DNA of 25,050 bases from a virus. The notes under the pieces were generated by a model. The model was given only the letters and a program-made list of their open reading frames with translations. It was not told where the DNA came from and searched no databases. How positions within the stretch are numbered: the first letter of the stretch is position 1; each line of letters begins with the position of its first letter. The stretch is taken from IMG/VR virus record IMGVR_UViG_3300043544_000335, positions 1-25,050 of that record; one strand, given 5' to 3'. Made by a program: the position numbers and the translations under genes. Of this stretch, positions 1 through 6,160 are shown in pieces.

Positions 1-1
1 A

Positions 2-217
2 GCACAAACCATATACGCTCATCTTGAAAAAGTTTATGTTAAGCTTTGGCAGAAAGTAAAACAGGGACAACTTATTGGTTTGACTGATAACACGGGATTT
101 TCAACTGGAGCTCATTTGCATTTTGGCTTTAGACCCGCAGGTTGGTGGAAAAATTATAATAACGGATATTTTGGCTATGTCGATCCGTTGTCCTACATTA
201 CAAAAAAAACCTGGTAA
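2..217 (+). CDS. M23-family peptidoglycan endopeptidase, C-terminal end (partial)
   Basis: The 5' end lies outside the window; 71 codons remain, open from the first bases to TAA at 215-217. The fragment shows the end of a LysM/M23-type (LytM) zinc peptidase domain: YAHLEKVYVK, the turn GQLIGLTDNTGFSTG, and the metal-binding HLHF (HxH) motif, ending in GYVDPLSYI. M23 enzymes cut peptide cross-links in the cell wall. Placed next to a holin-like protein and a lytic transglycosylase, it is probably the phage endolysin or a virion-associated wall hydrolase. The family call is firm; which of these roles it has cannot be decided without the N-terminus. Confidence 0.85.
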   Translation, partial: AQTIYAHLEKVYVKLWQKVKQGQLIGLTDNTGFSTGAHLHFGFRPAGWWKNYNNGYFGYVDPLSYITKKTW

Positions 218-221
218 AGGT

Positions 222-245
222 AATTTTATAATGCATTACAAAATT
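222..245 (+). promoter_or_regulatory. Palindromic element, copy 1 (one mismatch)
   Basis: A 24-base inverted repeat with left arm AATTTTATAATG and right arm CATTACAAAATT, perfect except for one C. It lies between an AAAGGTA motif (216-222) and the ATG at 246. A perfect copy lies at 5746-5769 in the same arrangement. It could be a dimeric repressor operator or an RNA hairpin in the leader. Confidence 0.6.
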
Positions 246-1535
246 ATGCCCAAAATGAAAAAGCAGAATGAAGAAATGCCATCATCGGTTAGGTGTCTCG
301 TTTACGACACGGGACTTGGAGTTGAGCACGCATTAAGACTTCAAAACGACGGATGGGACGTGACTTACTTCACTGAATGGGCCCACAAAGGATTTCCGGT
401 TTTCGAGGATTACGCCCCGGCGTTGGGAATGGTCAAAAAAACTAAGTATTTTTTCGAAGAATTGCCCGATTGCGACATAGTGTTTTTCCCCGACTGCGGA
501 AAGGGGGATTTGGTGGCGGAAATAAAGAGAAAATACGGGAAGCCGGTTTGGGGAGGCGGGCCGGCCGAGATATTGGAGCTAGACAGGATCAAGGCCCTGG
601 AGATAATGGACCAGTATGGCATAGCCTATCCGGAGACCCAGGTAGTGAGGGGAGTCAGCAAATTGAGGGAGATCCTCCAGAGAACCAACGAAAAAGTTTT
701 TGTGAAGTTCAACATATGGCGGGGGAAGCAGGAGACGTTTTCGGTGGAAAAGTATAGCAAGGCGGTGGAACTGAAGCTTGCCAGGTTGGAATTGGCCTTC
801 GGGCCCTTTGCCGATGACATTGACTTTTTGGTGCAAAAGGAGGCCAAGGGGGTGGAGCCCGGATTTGATCTGATCTTCAATGGTAATGAGTTTCTGGAGC
901 CCTGCCAATACGGATATGAGGTCAAGGGAACCGGAGTATACCTTGGAAGGTTGGTGCCTACCATCAACAGCCTTCCCGCGCCAATCCGGGAAGTGGCAGA
1001 GAGAATCAAACCATTTTTACAAGAGAATGACTACCGAGGAGCCATTTCTACAGAGGGAATAGTCGGAAAGGACAGGGAAATGAAGCTGATAGATTGGACC
1101 TGCAGGATGCCCTATCCCCTGTCGGCAATTTACACGGTGAACTTCAGAAATTATTCGGAAATTGTCTGGAAAGTGGCCAACAAACAACCGGTAGACCTAG
1201 ACATCAGGGCTCCTTATGTCGGGATAGTGACCTTCGAAAGCGAGTTCGCCCTCAACGATTGGCTGGACATCTACTTTGATTCCAAATACAGGGACAGGAT
1301 CAGGCTCAGGATTGGGTGCAAAAAAGAGGACATATACTATGCCGTTCCGGGATTCGTTTCCGTTGTGAGCATTATTGGGCTTGGCGGGTCAGTCGATGAA
1401 GTTTGCCAGGACATAGAAAGGATATTTGACGAGTCGGGCCTCGATGCCTTCCAGATTACCAAAGAAAGCCTGGGGGGGCTCGATTTCGCCAAAAAAGTCA
1501 TCGAGGAGGGGAAAAAATACGGCATTGACTTTTGA
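246..1535 (+). CDS. ATP-grasp ligase-like protein (PurD-like fold)
   Basis: 429 residues if started at ATG 246. The frame is open further upstream, but that part overlaps the M23 gene; ATG 231 lies inside the palindrome and is the only close alternative. I chose 246 because the second palindrome copy is also followed directly by its gene's ATG. Features: an N-terminal Rossmann-like part (CLVYDTGLGVEHALRL), DRIKAL near 113-118, a likely ATP-binding Lys in VFVKFN (about 151-156), QKEAKGVEPGFD (198-209), and a metal-site segment LIDWTCRMPYP (281-291) resembling the end of the PurD ATP-grasp domain. These enzymes join a carboxylate to an amine using ATP. The substrate is unknown; small-molecule synthesis or base/protein modification are possible. 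It sits oddly within the lysis genes. Confidence 0.65.
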   Translation: MPKMKKQNEEMPSSVRCLVYDTGLGVEHALRLQNDGWDVTYFTEWAHKGFPVFEDYAPALGMVKKTKYFFEELPDCDIVFFPDCGKGDLVAEIKRKYGKPVWGGGPAEILELDRIKALEIMDQYGIAYPETQVVRGVSKLREILQRTNEKVFVKFNIWRGKQETFSVEKYSKAVELKLARLELAFGPFADDIDFLVQKEAKGVEPGFDLIFNGNEFLEPCQYGYEVKGTGVYLGRLVPTINSLPAPIREVAERIKPFLQENDYRGAISTEGIVGKDREMKLIDWTCRMPYPLSAIYTVNFRNYSEIVWKVANKQPVDLDIRAPYVGIVTFESEFALNDWLDIYFDSKYRDRIRLRIGCKKEDIYYAVPGFVSVVSIIGLGGSVDEVCQDIERIFDESGLDAFQITKESLGGLDFAKKVIEEGKKYGIDF

Positions 1536-1587
1536 AAAGGTCAAGGTAAAATATATACAAAGGTCGAAGGAACAAAAATAAGAAGCC

Positions 1588-1770
1588 ATGAAATTCCTTT
1601 CGGGATACAAAACTTATATCTTTGCAGCGTGCATCATCCTTTCGGCGATATGCTATCTCGCCAAATGGATTGACGCACAAACATTCCAAGTCTTGCTCGG
1701 CATCTTCGGGGCCGGAGCCTTTACCGGACTCCGACTTGCCATCAAGAAGCTAGAAGCCCCAAAGGCCTAG
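1588..1770 (+). CDS. Holin-like small membrane protein
   Basis: 60 residues with two hydrophobic helices, about 7-25 (YIFAACIILSAICYLAKW) and 32-50 (LLGIFGAGAFTGLRLAI), and a basic C-terminus (KKLEAPKA). Size, KT-Y start and a Gly/Ala-rich second helix resemble short phage holins that make membrane lesions to release the endolysin. It is flanked by wall-degrading genes, which supports lysis. Two AAAGGTC motifs (1536-1542, 1559-1565) lie upstream, the nearer 22 nt before the ATG, and there is no Shine-Dalgarno site. It could instead be a structural membrane protein. Confidence 0.6.
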   Translation: MKFLSGYKTYIFAACIILSAICYLAKWIDAQTFQVLLGIFGAGAFTGLRLAIKKLEAPKA

Positions 1771-1782
1771 CAAATTTCAAGC

Positions 1783-1848
1783 GGTAAAAACCCCCTTACC
1801 ATTTAGGTTTTTCAAGCTCCAAAATCCACTGAGGATTAAGGGTTTTTT
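1783..1848 (+). terminator. Putative intrinsic terminator after the holin-like gene
   Basis: GGTAA (1783-1787) can pair with TTACC (1796-1800). AATCC-ACTGA-GGATT forms a second small hairpin, with a T6 run at 1843-1848. A longer pairing of AAAAACCC with GGGTTTTT is also possible. A promoter follows at once, which fits a transcription boundary, but no single stem is strong. Confidence 0.45.
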
Positions 1849-1853
1849 GTCCC

Positions 1854-1881
1854 TTGACTTTTTTAAAAATTTCATTAAACT
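1854..1881 (+). promoter_or_regulatory. Promoter P1 (sigma-70 type)
   Basis: TTGACT (1854-1859), a 16-base spacer and TAAACT (1876-1881). The AAAGGTC motif starts 9 nt after the -10 box, so the transcript should begin just ahead of it. It would drive the transglycosylase gene at 1916. Confidence 0.6.
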
Positions 1882-1915
1882 ATTTTAAATAAAGGTCGGG
1901 GAAAGGGAGAGAATT

Positions 1916-2476
1916 ATGAATGAGGATCCCAGCAAAGCCAGGCGCCTCCTTGGAATTGCAACAAGGTTTCTGATATTGGGAATAATAATCGGAGCCATTT
2001 TGTACCTGATTCTGTCGCAATATCTGCCCCGCAAAGACTCGGCGGAAGAGGCGAAATTGGCGGAAGCATCAAGAATAGAGCTCCGGGAACTGAAGCAATT
2101 TAATCTTGAGAGCGAATTTATCAGGGAAATTGCCATTCCGGCCATGCCCCAGGCAAAAAAAGTCGTCGGACAAACCGGCATCGTTGAAACTATAAAAAGG
2201 GTGGCGAAGGAGGAGGGAGTCGATCCAAACCTGCTGATAGCCATCGCCAAGTGCGAAAGCTCCTTGAGGCCAGGCGCGAGGGGAAGGGTGGACAAAAGAG
2301 ATAGGGGTCTTTACCAGATCTCCTCGCTCCACAACCCGGAGGTATCCGACGAGTGCGCCTTCGACGTGGAATGCTCCACCCGGTGGGTTGCGAGGCAGAT
2401 TAAAAGCGGAAACCTCTGGAAATGGAAAGCGAGCTCAAAATGCTGGAAGCCATTGGTTCAGGGGGGCGCCCGCTAA
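1916..2476 (+). CDS. Membrane-anchored lytic transglycosylase (SLT fold)
   Basis: 186 residues. One transmembrane segment at about 14-35 (ATRFLILGIIIGAILYLIL) follows a short basic cytoplasmic tail, making a signal anchor. A linker (40-85) leads to a lysozyme-like SLT domain. The catalytic Glu is probably E114 in IAKCESSLRPGA, and GLYQISS at 131-137 is the typical second motif. Cysteines at 113, 147, 153 and 176 could form disulfides outside the membrane. SLT enzymes cleave the MurNAc-GlcNAc glycan bond. With the M23 peptidase and holin-like protein this makes a lysis set; a role in DNA entry is also possible. AAAGGTC at 1891-1897 is 18 nt before the ATG. Confidence 0.8.
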   Translation: MNEDPSKARRLLGIATRFLILGIIIGAILYLILSQYLPRKDSAEEAKLAEASRIELRELKQFNLESEFIREIAIPAMPQAKKVVGQTGIVETIKRVAKEEGVDPNLLIAIAKCESSLRPGARGRVDKRDRGLYQISSLHNPEVSDECAFDVECSTRWVARQIKSGNLWKWKASSKCWKPLVQGGAR

Positions 2477-2500
2477 AAGGTCATAAAAAAATAAACCACC

Positions 2501-2677
2501 ATGGCATTTGAAATTCTAAAAAAGATTGAGTCGTCGAGAACATTGCGCATTGTCTTTGTCTCCGCCGCCGTTTTATTTTGCCTGGTTCTGGCGATAGCCT
2601 TCGTGCTTCTTTGCCTGAAGGTCGGGCGCACAATATACGAAATAGAAAAGACAAGCTCAATTTTGCCCTCTTTTTAG
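2501..2677 (+). CDS. Small one-helix membrane protein
   Basis: 58 residues, recognised by reading from the ATG 18 nt after an AAAGGTC motif (2476-2482). It has a short charged start (MAFEILKKIESSRTLR), one long hydrophobic helix at about 17-39 with two Cys, and a polar tail. It follows the transglycosylase gene, so a spanin-like, antiholin or second holin role in lysis is possible. I recognise no family. The consistent leader arrangement is the main support that it is a real gene. Confidence 0.6.
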   Translation: MAFEILKKIESSRTLRIVFVSAAVLFCLVLAIAFVLLCLKVGRTIYEIEKTSSILPSF

Positions 2678-2731
2678 GCAATTTTAAAGCGGCGAAGTTA
2701 AAACCCTTATCAATATTACATTTTACAACCA

Positions 2732-2760
2732 TTGACAAATTTTTTTAGAGAACATAAAAT
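2732..2760 (+). promoter_or_regulatory. Promoter P2 (sigma-70 type)
   Basis: Consensus TTGACA (2732-2737), a 17-base spacer and TAAAAT (2755-2760). AAAGGTC starts 10 nt after the -10 box (2771-2777) and is repeated at 2791-2797. It would drive the block of small genes from 2823. The 2678-2822 interval holds only this promoter and an A-rich leader. Confidence 0.75.
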
Positions 2761-2822
2761 TATATTAAATAAAGGTCAAAAAAAAACAAAAAAGGTCGAA
2801 AAATAAAAAAAATTAAAAAATT

Positions 2823-3200
2823 ATGAACAAGATCCAAGAGATAATCTTAAACCTAATAGAAAATACAAGGTTCAACAACTTTGACGGAAAAAAGATTGCA
2901 AAAGACTTAAGAGAAAATGAAGACAAATGGAAGGGGGTGGTTTTCGGGAGATTTACTTATTGGACATTGATGCCCCTAAGAGACATTGACAAAGGAATTT
3001 ACAACGCCGACACGATTTTCATCAAACTTCCGAAAAAAGGTTTGGAATGGTTAAAAACAATGGCCAAAAAATGGAGGGTTGATGAGTTTGGATATTATTT
3101 TAATGGAGAAACGGAGGGAACTTTTGATGAAAACTTGCAAAGGGCATTAAGAGATTGTCTGGAAAATGATGTGGTTTATGCGAGGTTATGGTGGGATTAA
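2823..3200 (+). CDS. Hypothetical protein, first gene of the small-gene block
   Basis: 125 residues, soluble, family not recognised. The N-terminus is helical and charged (MNKIQEIILNLIENTRF); the rest is rich in Trp, Phe and Tyr (FGRFTYWTLMPL, LWWD). It is the first gene after promoter P2, with two AAAGGTC copies in its leader, the closer one 25 nt before the ATG. The position suggests an early-expressed host-interaction or accessory protein; this is inference only. A strong hairpin directly follows its stop codon. Confidence 0.6.
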   Translation: MNKIQEIILNLIENTRFNNFDGKKIAKDLRENEDKWKGVVFGRFTYWTLMPLRDIDKGIYNADTIFIKLPKKGLEWLKTMAKKWRVDEFGYYFNGETEGTFDENLQRALRDCLENDVVYARLWWD

Positions 3201-3248
3201 CTCTTTATCCTGCCCCCTCTGTTCAAAAGGGAGCAGGAATAAGGAGTT
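3199..3248 (+). other. Long imperfect hairpin between genes
   Basis: Arm AACTCTTTATCCTGC (3199-3213) pairs with GCAGGAATAAGGAGTT (3233-3248) with one G-U pair and one bulge; an inner CCC/GGG part extends the stem. It begins inside the stop codon of the 125-residue gene and ends just before the next AAAGGTC. There is no U-run, so it is more likely an mRNA stabiliser or processing site than a terminator. Confidence 0.55.
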
Positions 3249-3272
3249 AAAAGGTCAAAAAAACAAAAAACC

Positions 3273-3497
3273 ATGAAAAAAAGAAAACTAATCAGCTTGT
3301 GGAGGCCTGCCGATTTTGGTAAAGAGTGGTTTATTTGCTATGCATATTATGACGAAAACGGGAACTGGACGGGCGAAAGCGAGGAGGCCCAAGTAAGCGA
3401 TGAGAAGCTTTATGAATTACTAAAACCAGTATTAGTAAAAAAGGTCAAAAAAGATGAATTCAATTATGGACAAAGAAATTCAAAAAATCAAAGATGA
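3273..3497 (+). CDS. Small hypothetical protein
   Basis: 74 residues. The start is basic (MKKRKLISLWRPADF), followed by a segment rich in aromatic and acidic residues (WFICYAYYDENGNWTGESEE) resembling a small beta-sheet domain, and a basic tail. Family not recognised. AAAGGTC at 3250-3256 lies 16 nt before the ATG. The C-terminal 10 codons overlap the next gene, and the next gene's motif (3440-3446) lies within this coding sequence, encoding part of KKVKKDEF. Confidence 0.55.
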   Translation: MKKRKLISLWRPADFGKEWFICYAYYDENGNWTGESEEAQVSDEKLYELLKPVLVKKVKKDEFNYGQRNSKNQR

Positions 3498-3645
3498 GAT
3501 TTGTGATTTGGAATTCGATGGTTACCCTATAGAGATCGACGACGATCTTGGAAATTGGCATTGGACGGATAACGCCCTGGATATACTGGCCTGGTATATT
3601 TACGACAAAATCAAAAAAAGCGAAAAAGGTCAAAAAGACAAATAA
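3466..3645 (+). CDS. Small acidic hypothetical protein
   Basis: 59 residues from ATG 3466. An earlier in-frame ATG at 3454 would sit only 7 nt after AAAGGTC (3440-3446); 3466 gives the usual 19-nt gap and the AATTATG context seen at other starts. Composition is acidic and aromatic (DLEFDGYPIEIDDDLGNW, WTDNALDILAWYIYDKIKK). Family not recognised. It overlaps the previous gene by 32 bases. Its last codons contain the next gene's motif. Confidence 0.5.
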   Translation: MDKEIQKIKDEICDLEFDGYPIEIDDDLGNWHWTDNALDILAWYIYDKIKKSEKGQKDK

Positions 3646-3650
3646 CAACC

Positions 3651-3806
3651 ATGCGCTATATGGGGGGATACAATGAAAAACTTAGGCGGAGGCGGGCGGA
3701 CAAAAGGTTCTTTGAGTTCTGGAATGAGTTTTTCTGGTGGTCGTTCTTTGCCCTCTTTTGGATTTTATTTTGGGGAACCTTTTTTGCCCGCCTTTGGCTT
3801 AAGTAA
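3651..3806 (+). CDS. Small aromatic membrane protein in a frame masked by a longer open frame
   Basis: 51 residues: an Arg-rich start (MRYMGGYNEKLRRRRADKRF), then a very hydrophobic Trp/Phe helix (FFWWSFFALFWILFWGTFF) and a short end (ARLWLK). I choose this over the overlapping longer frame because AAAGGTC (3625-3631) lies 19 nt before its ATG, its stop at 3804 is 3 nt ahead of the next gene's motif, and Arg-then-hydrophobic is typical of an N-in membrane peptide. Function unknown; a superinfection-exclusion or toxin-like membrane peptide is conceivable. Confidence 0.6.
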   Translation: MRYMGGYNEKLRRRRADKRFFEFWNEFFWWSFFALFWILFWGTFFARLWLK

Positions 3807-3834
3807 TTTAAAGGTCAATACAAAAAAACGAATT

Positions 3835-4074
3835 ATGAACAAGTCCAAAATTTTGGAAATACAAATCAGAACGGACCTGGAACAGCTGGAAAAGGACGTC
3901 GAGGCGGGCTTGTTTGACAGCAATCCCAAGGGGTATTTCGAGGCCAGGGAAAGGATCATGGACAAAATGAGGGAGATGGCAAGGCAGATGGAAATCGAGA
4001 GGTTCGAAAGGTTGGCGGAGAGCATTGCCAACCTAAACCACAAATACCAGGCAAATCAAAGGTCAAAACAATAA
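3835..4074 (+). CDS. Small helical, coiled-coil-like protein
   Basis: 79 residues from ATG 3835. The frame is open to 3673, but upstream translation gives a low-complexity Gly/Ser shadow of the membrane peptide gene, whereas AAAGGTC (3810-3816) is 18 nt before 3835. The protein is almost all charged helix (IRTDLEQLEKDVEAGLF, RERIMDKMREMARQMEIE). Family not recognised. The motif for the next gene is encoded in its last codons (QRSKQ). Confidence 0.55.
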   Translation: MNKSKILEIQIRTDLEQLEKDVEAGLFDSNPKGYFEARERIMDKMREMARQMEIERFERLAESIANLNHKYQANQRSKQ

Positions 4075-4081
4075 AAAAACC

Positions 4082-4345
4082 ATGGCCAAAAAGAAGTCTC
4101 CAAAACACAAAAAAGAAAAAGGACTTAAAAAACAAAAAAAAGTAAAGACCGCATCCCCTCGCCATTCCAGAGAGTCCTTAGTGGTTGAAGTTATAACAAA
4201 CATTGTAAAAACGATAGCCCAAGCATATATGGATGGATATGCCCAGGCCCAAAAAGAGCTCGAAGAAAGGGCCGATTTTTTAGATGCTCTTGAAAAAAGG
4301 GCGGAAGAAGAAAGGATGCATAGAATTTTTGGAGGGGGAAAATAG
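4082..4345 (+). CDS. Small basic/helical hypothetical protein
   Basis: 87 residues. The N-terminal 25 residues are strongly Lys-rich (MAKKKSPKHKKEKGLKKQKK), suitable for nucleic-acid binding, followed by a helical part with YMDGYAQAQKELEERADFL. Family not recognised. AAAGGTC at 4058-4064 is 17 nt before the ATG and inside the preceding gene's end. It closes the P2 block; P3 starts directly after its stop. Confidence 0.55.
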   Translation: MAKKKSPKHKKEKGLKKQKKVKTASPRHSRESLVVEVITNIVKTIAQAYMDGYAQAQKELEERADFLDALEKRAEEERMHRIFGGGK

Positions 4346-4346
4346 C

Positions 4347-4375
4347 TTGACAAATTTTGAAAAATACCCTAAAAT
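4347..4375 (+). promoter_or_regulatory. Promoter P3 (sigma-70 type)
   Basis: Consensus TTGACA (4347-4352), a 17-base spacer and TAAAAT (4370-4375). AAAGGTC follows 9 nt later at 4385-4391. It would drive the replication region from 4409. Confidence 0.75.
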
Positions 4376-4408
4376 TTTTTTAAAAAAGGTCGAAGCACTT
4401 TAAAAAGC

Positions 4409-5131
4409 ATGGACGAACACTTCGAGGTTAGGGATATGAGAAACAGCGAGTGGTTCTGGGTGCACAAATGCGTTATGGAATACAAAGGATTTAGCAGTTC
4501 TGATAAGCTGGTTTACATGGCGCTTTGTTATTTTGCCTCGTCCGGAAACCAAAAGTGCCGTCCCTCGATCCGGACATTGTCAATGCTCACAGGGCTTACC
4601 AAACCGACTATTCTAAAATCCCTGAAAAAACTGGAAGGAGCCATGGTAATCAAAATTGACAAAAGAGAGGGGCTATCTTCCGTTTACACGCTTCTCAAGG
4701 TTTCGCACCTCAAAGAAGAAGGCGGTAAAAAAGAAACACCGGTAAAATTATTTTACCACCCGGTAAAAAAGAAGACCACGAACAATAATAATGAACAAAA
4801 AAATAATAATACTAAAAGTATGCAAAGCAAGGCTTTGCAATCCCCGGAAGGAAAGGAAATCAACCACCTAATAGGATTGTTTAAGTATGTGAATCCGGCG
4901 TATGAGAGGCTTTTCAACAACAAGACACAAAGACAGGCCATCGAGAGGCTTTTACAGAAACTCGGAAAAGAGACGCTAGAGAAGATTATCAAGACCTTGC
5001 CGGCAATTTTCGGGAAAAAGTATGCGCCCAGGATTACCACTCCTTATGCCCTCGAACAAAAACTAGGCGATCTGATCGCCTATCTTAAAGAAGAAAGGTC
5101 GAAACAATCAAAAATTGGGATAGTAAAATGA
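4409..5131 (+). CDS. Winged-helix replication initiator-like protein
   Basis: 240 residues. The N-terminal domain (about 15-100) looks like a phage initiator HTH (HTH_36 type): DKLVYMALCYFASSGN, CRPSIRTLSMLTGLTKPTILKSLKKLE, then a beta wing. An Asn/Lys-rich linker (TTNNNNEQKNNNTK) at about 126-140 leads to a helical C-terminal domain (AIERLLQKLGKETLEKII). This two-domain shape with a low-complexity linker is that of lambda O and DnaD-like initiators, which bind the origin with the first domain and helicase or loader with the second. Iteron-like repeats and an AT-rich stretch lie in the DNA encoding the linker. It is first after promoter P3; AAAGGTC is 17 nt upstream. A transcription regulator is the main alternative. 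Confidence 0.6.
   Translation: MDEHFEVRDMRNSEWFWVHKCVMEYKGFSSSDKLVYMALCYFASSGNQKCRPSIRTLSMLTGLTKPTILKSLKKLEGAMVIKIDKREGLSSVYTLLKVSHLKEEGGKKETPVKLFYHPVKKKTTNNNNEQKNNNTKSMQSKALQSPEGKEINHLIGLFKYVNPAYERLFNNKTQRQAIERLLQKLGKETLEKIIKTLPAIFGKKYAPRITTPYALEQKLGDLIAYLKEERSKQSKIGIVK
4723..4839. other. Candidate replication origin inside the initiator gene
   Basis: Three direct copies of CGGTAAAA (4723, 4740, 4761) and an inverted TTTTACC (4751) form an iteron-like cluster. An AT-rich run follows (about 4781-4820, many AATAAT), a likely unwinding element, then a perfect hairpin TGCAAAGC-AAG-GCTTTGCA (4821-4839). Lambda-type phages keep their origin inside the initiator gene in the same way. Confidence 0.5.
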
Positions 5132-5415
5132 GGCTTGTCATTAGGGACTCAAACGCTGGCCAAAGAGAAATAGAGTTGACCGACGAAGAAGCGAGAAAGG
5201 TAGAGGCTTTGCTTTTGAAGGGGGCGGAATTTTTAAAGCTCGGAAAGGAATTGATTAACGCGAGATACATCATTGGGATATTCGAGGATCCGAAGGAGCA
5301 GCAGGCGCCCTATTACAGGAGGCTGGAGGCCCCGAAAGAATACGGAGACTTTAAAAAAATCAGGGAACTGATCCAAAAGCTTAAAAATACTCTCCTGGCA
5401 AAGGGTATATTGTAA
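5128..5415 (+). CDS. Hypothetical protein, replication region
   Basis: 95 residues, charged and mainly helical (LTDEEARKVEALLLKGAEFLKLGKELINARY; read in two halves around residue 35), with a C-terminal helix RELIQKLKNTLLAKG. Family not recognised. AAAGGTC (5094-5100) lies within the end of the initiator gene, 27 nt before this ATG; the two genes overlap by 4 bases (ATGA). The short spacing suggests co-translation with the initiator. Confidence 0.55.
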   Translation: MRLVIRDSNAGQREIELTDEEARKVEALLLKGAEFLKLGKELINARYIIGIFEDPKEQQAPYYRRLEAPKEYGDFKKIRELIQKLKNTLLAKGIL

Positions 5416-5438
5416 AGGTCAGCCAATGCAAAAATACC

Positions 5439-5735
5439 ATGAACAAGAAGAGCTACAGCAAATATGTCGCAATCGGGCACAATGCGCCCATTAAACCCAT
5501 TTCGCAAATTTTGAGAGAGATCGATCCGGAAGAGGTCTACAGACCGATTGACATCGTGAGGAATGGGTGGATTAGGAATACTCTTGGGTTTCCCGACTAT
5601 AACTTCCTTTTGGCGGAGATTAGGAAAGGAAAGCTTCCGGCAAAAAGAATCAACAACGGGAGCAAGAACAAGCCAAGATACGTTGTCAAGGGGGAGAACC
5701 TTTTGCTTTACTTAACGCGCAAGTTTTTAGATTAA
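5439..5735 (+). CDS. Excisionase/MerR-like DNA-binding protein
   Basis: 98 residues. The central part, VYRPIDIVRNGWIRNTLGF, followed by YNFLLAEIRKGKLPAKRIN and RYVVKGENLLLYL, has the layout of a small winged-helix domain of the excisionase/MerR type: recognition helix, basic wing, then a strand-helix end. Such proteins bend DNA in excision or regulate phage genes. No integrase is visible in the window, so a regulatory role is as likely. AAAGGTC lies 18 nt upstream. Confidence 0.5.
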   Translation: MNKKSYSKYVAIGHNAPIKPISQILREIDPEEVYRPIDIVRNGWIRNTLGFPDYNFLLAEIRKGKLPAKRINNGSKNKPRYVVKGENLLLYLTRKFLD

Positions 5736-5745
5736 AAGGTCGGGA

Positions 5746-5769
5746 AATTTTATAATGCATTATAAAATT
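5746..5769 (+). promoter_or_regulatory. Palindromic element, copy 2 (perfect 24-bp palindrome)
   Basis: AATTTTATAATG followed by its exact reverse complement CATTATAAAATT. It fills the space between AAAGGTC (5735-5741) and the ATG at 5771. If folded as RNA it would bring the motif within about 6 nt of the start. An ATG within the palindrome opens only a 12-codon out-of-frame reading frame. Confidence 0.7.
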
Positions 5770-5770
5770 A

Positions 5771-6160
5771 ATGATATCAAGCGAAATACTTAAAAATCTT
5801 ATAGAACTAAGGGAGGAGATGAAAAAGTCGGGAGCGGGGAGCGTCAAGGCGCAGGAGCTGATAAAAAAATTACTTGATAGCTATGTGAAGCAATACGAAA
5901 GCAAAGAGGGGACGACCAAGAAGATAACGGCACCGGATCAATGGGCGGAGAAATTTTTGAGGGAGGCCCTATGGATGCCATTCGGCAGTTTGTGCAACTT
6001 GATAGGCCTGGCACACCAAGGAAAAGGGATCGGCATTCAGGATTTCGAGCTTTTTGCCAGAAAGGCCTTCGAGCTTTCGTTGGAGTTTACCGAGAGGGCC
6101 TATGAAAGAGTCCAAAGGTCGGACAAGAACGATGAGCCGGACATTCCTTTAGAACAATGA
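5771..6160 (+). CDS. Hypothetical protein upstream of the nuclease gene
   Basis: 129 residues, soluble and helical, with a middle part AEKFLREALWMPFGSLCNLIGLAHQGKG and an acidic end (KNDEPDIPLEQ). Family not recognised. It overlaps the following Cas4-type nuclease gene by 4 bases (ATGA), suggesting coupled expression and perhaps a shared recombination task. Its leader carries the perfect palindrome after AAAGGTC. Another AAAGGTC lies in its end (6114-6120), 36 nt before the nuclease start. Confidence 0.55.
   Translation: MISSEILKNLIELREEMKKSGAGSVKAQELIKKLLDSYVKQYESKEGTTKKITAPDQWAEKFLREALWMPFGSLCNLIGLAHQGKGIGIQDFELFARKAFELSLEFTERAYERVQRSDKNDEPDIPLEQ

Noticed and set aside
3673-3834. Open frame upstream of the 79-residue protein, adding about 54 Gly/Ser-rich residues
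   Set aside because: Low complexity, no motif at the right distance, and it overlaps the better-supported membrane peptide gene in another frame.
4385-4391. AAAGGTC as an ordinary Shine-Dalgarno site
   Set aside because: Its distance to the start (mostly 16-21 nt) is too long, and only AAAGG can pair with a normal 16S end; ordinary AGGAGGTGA sites exist elsewhere in the window.
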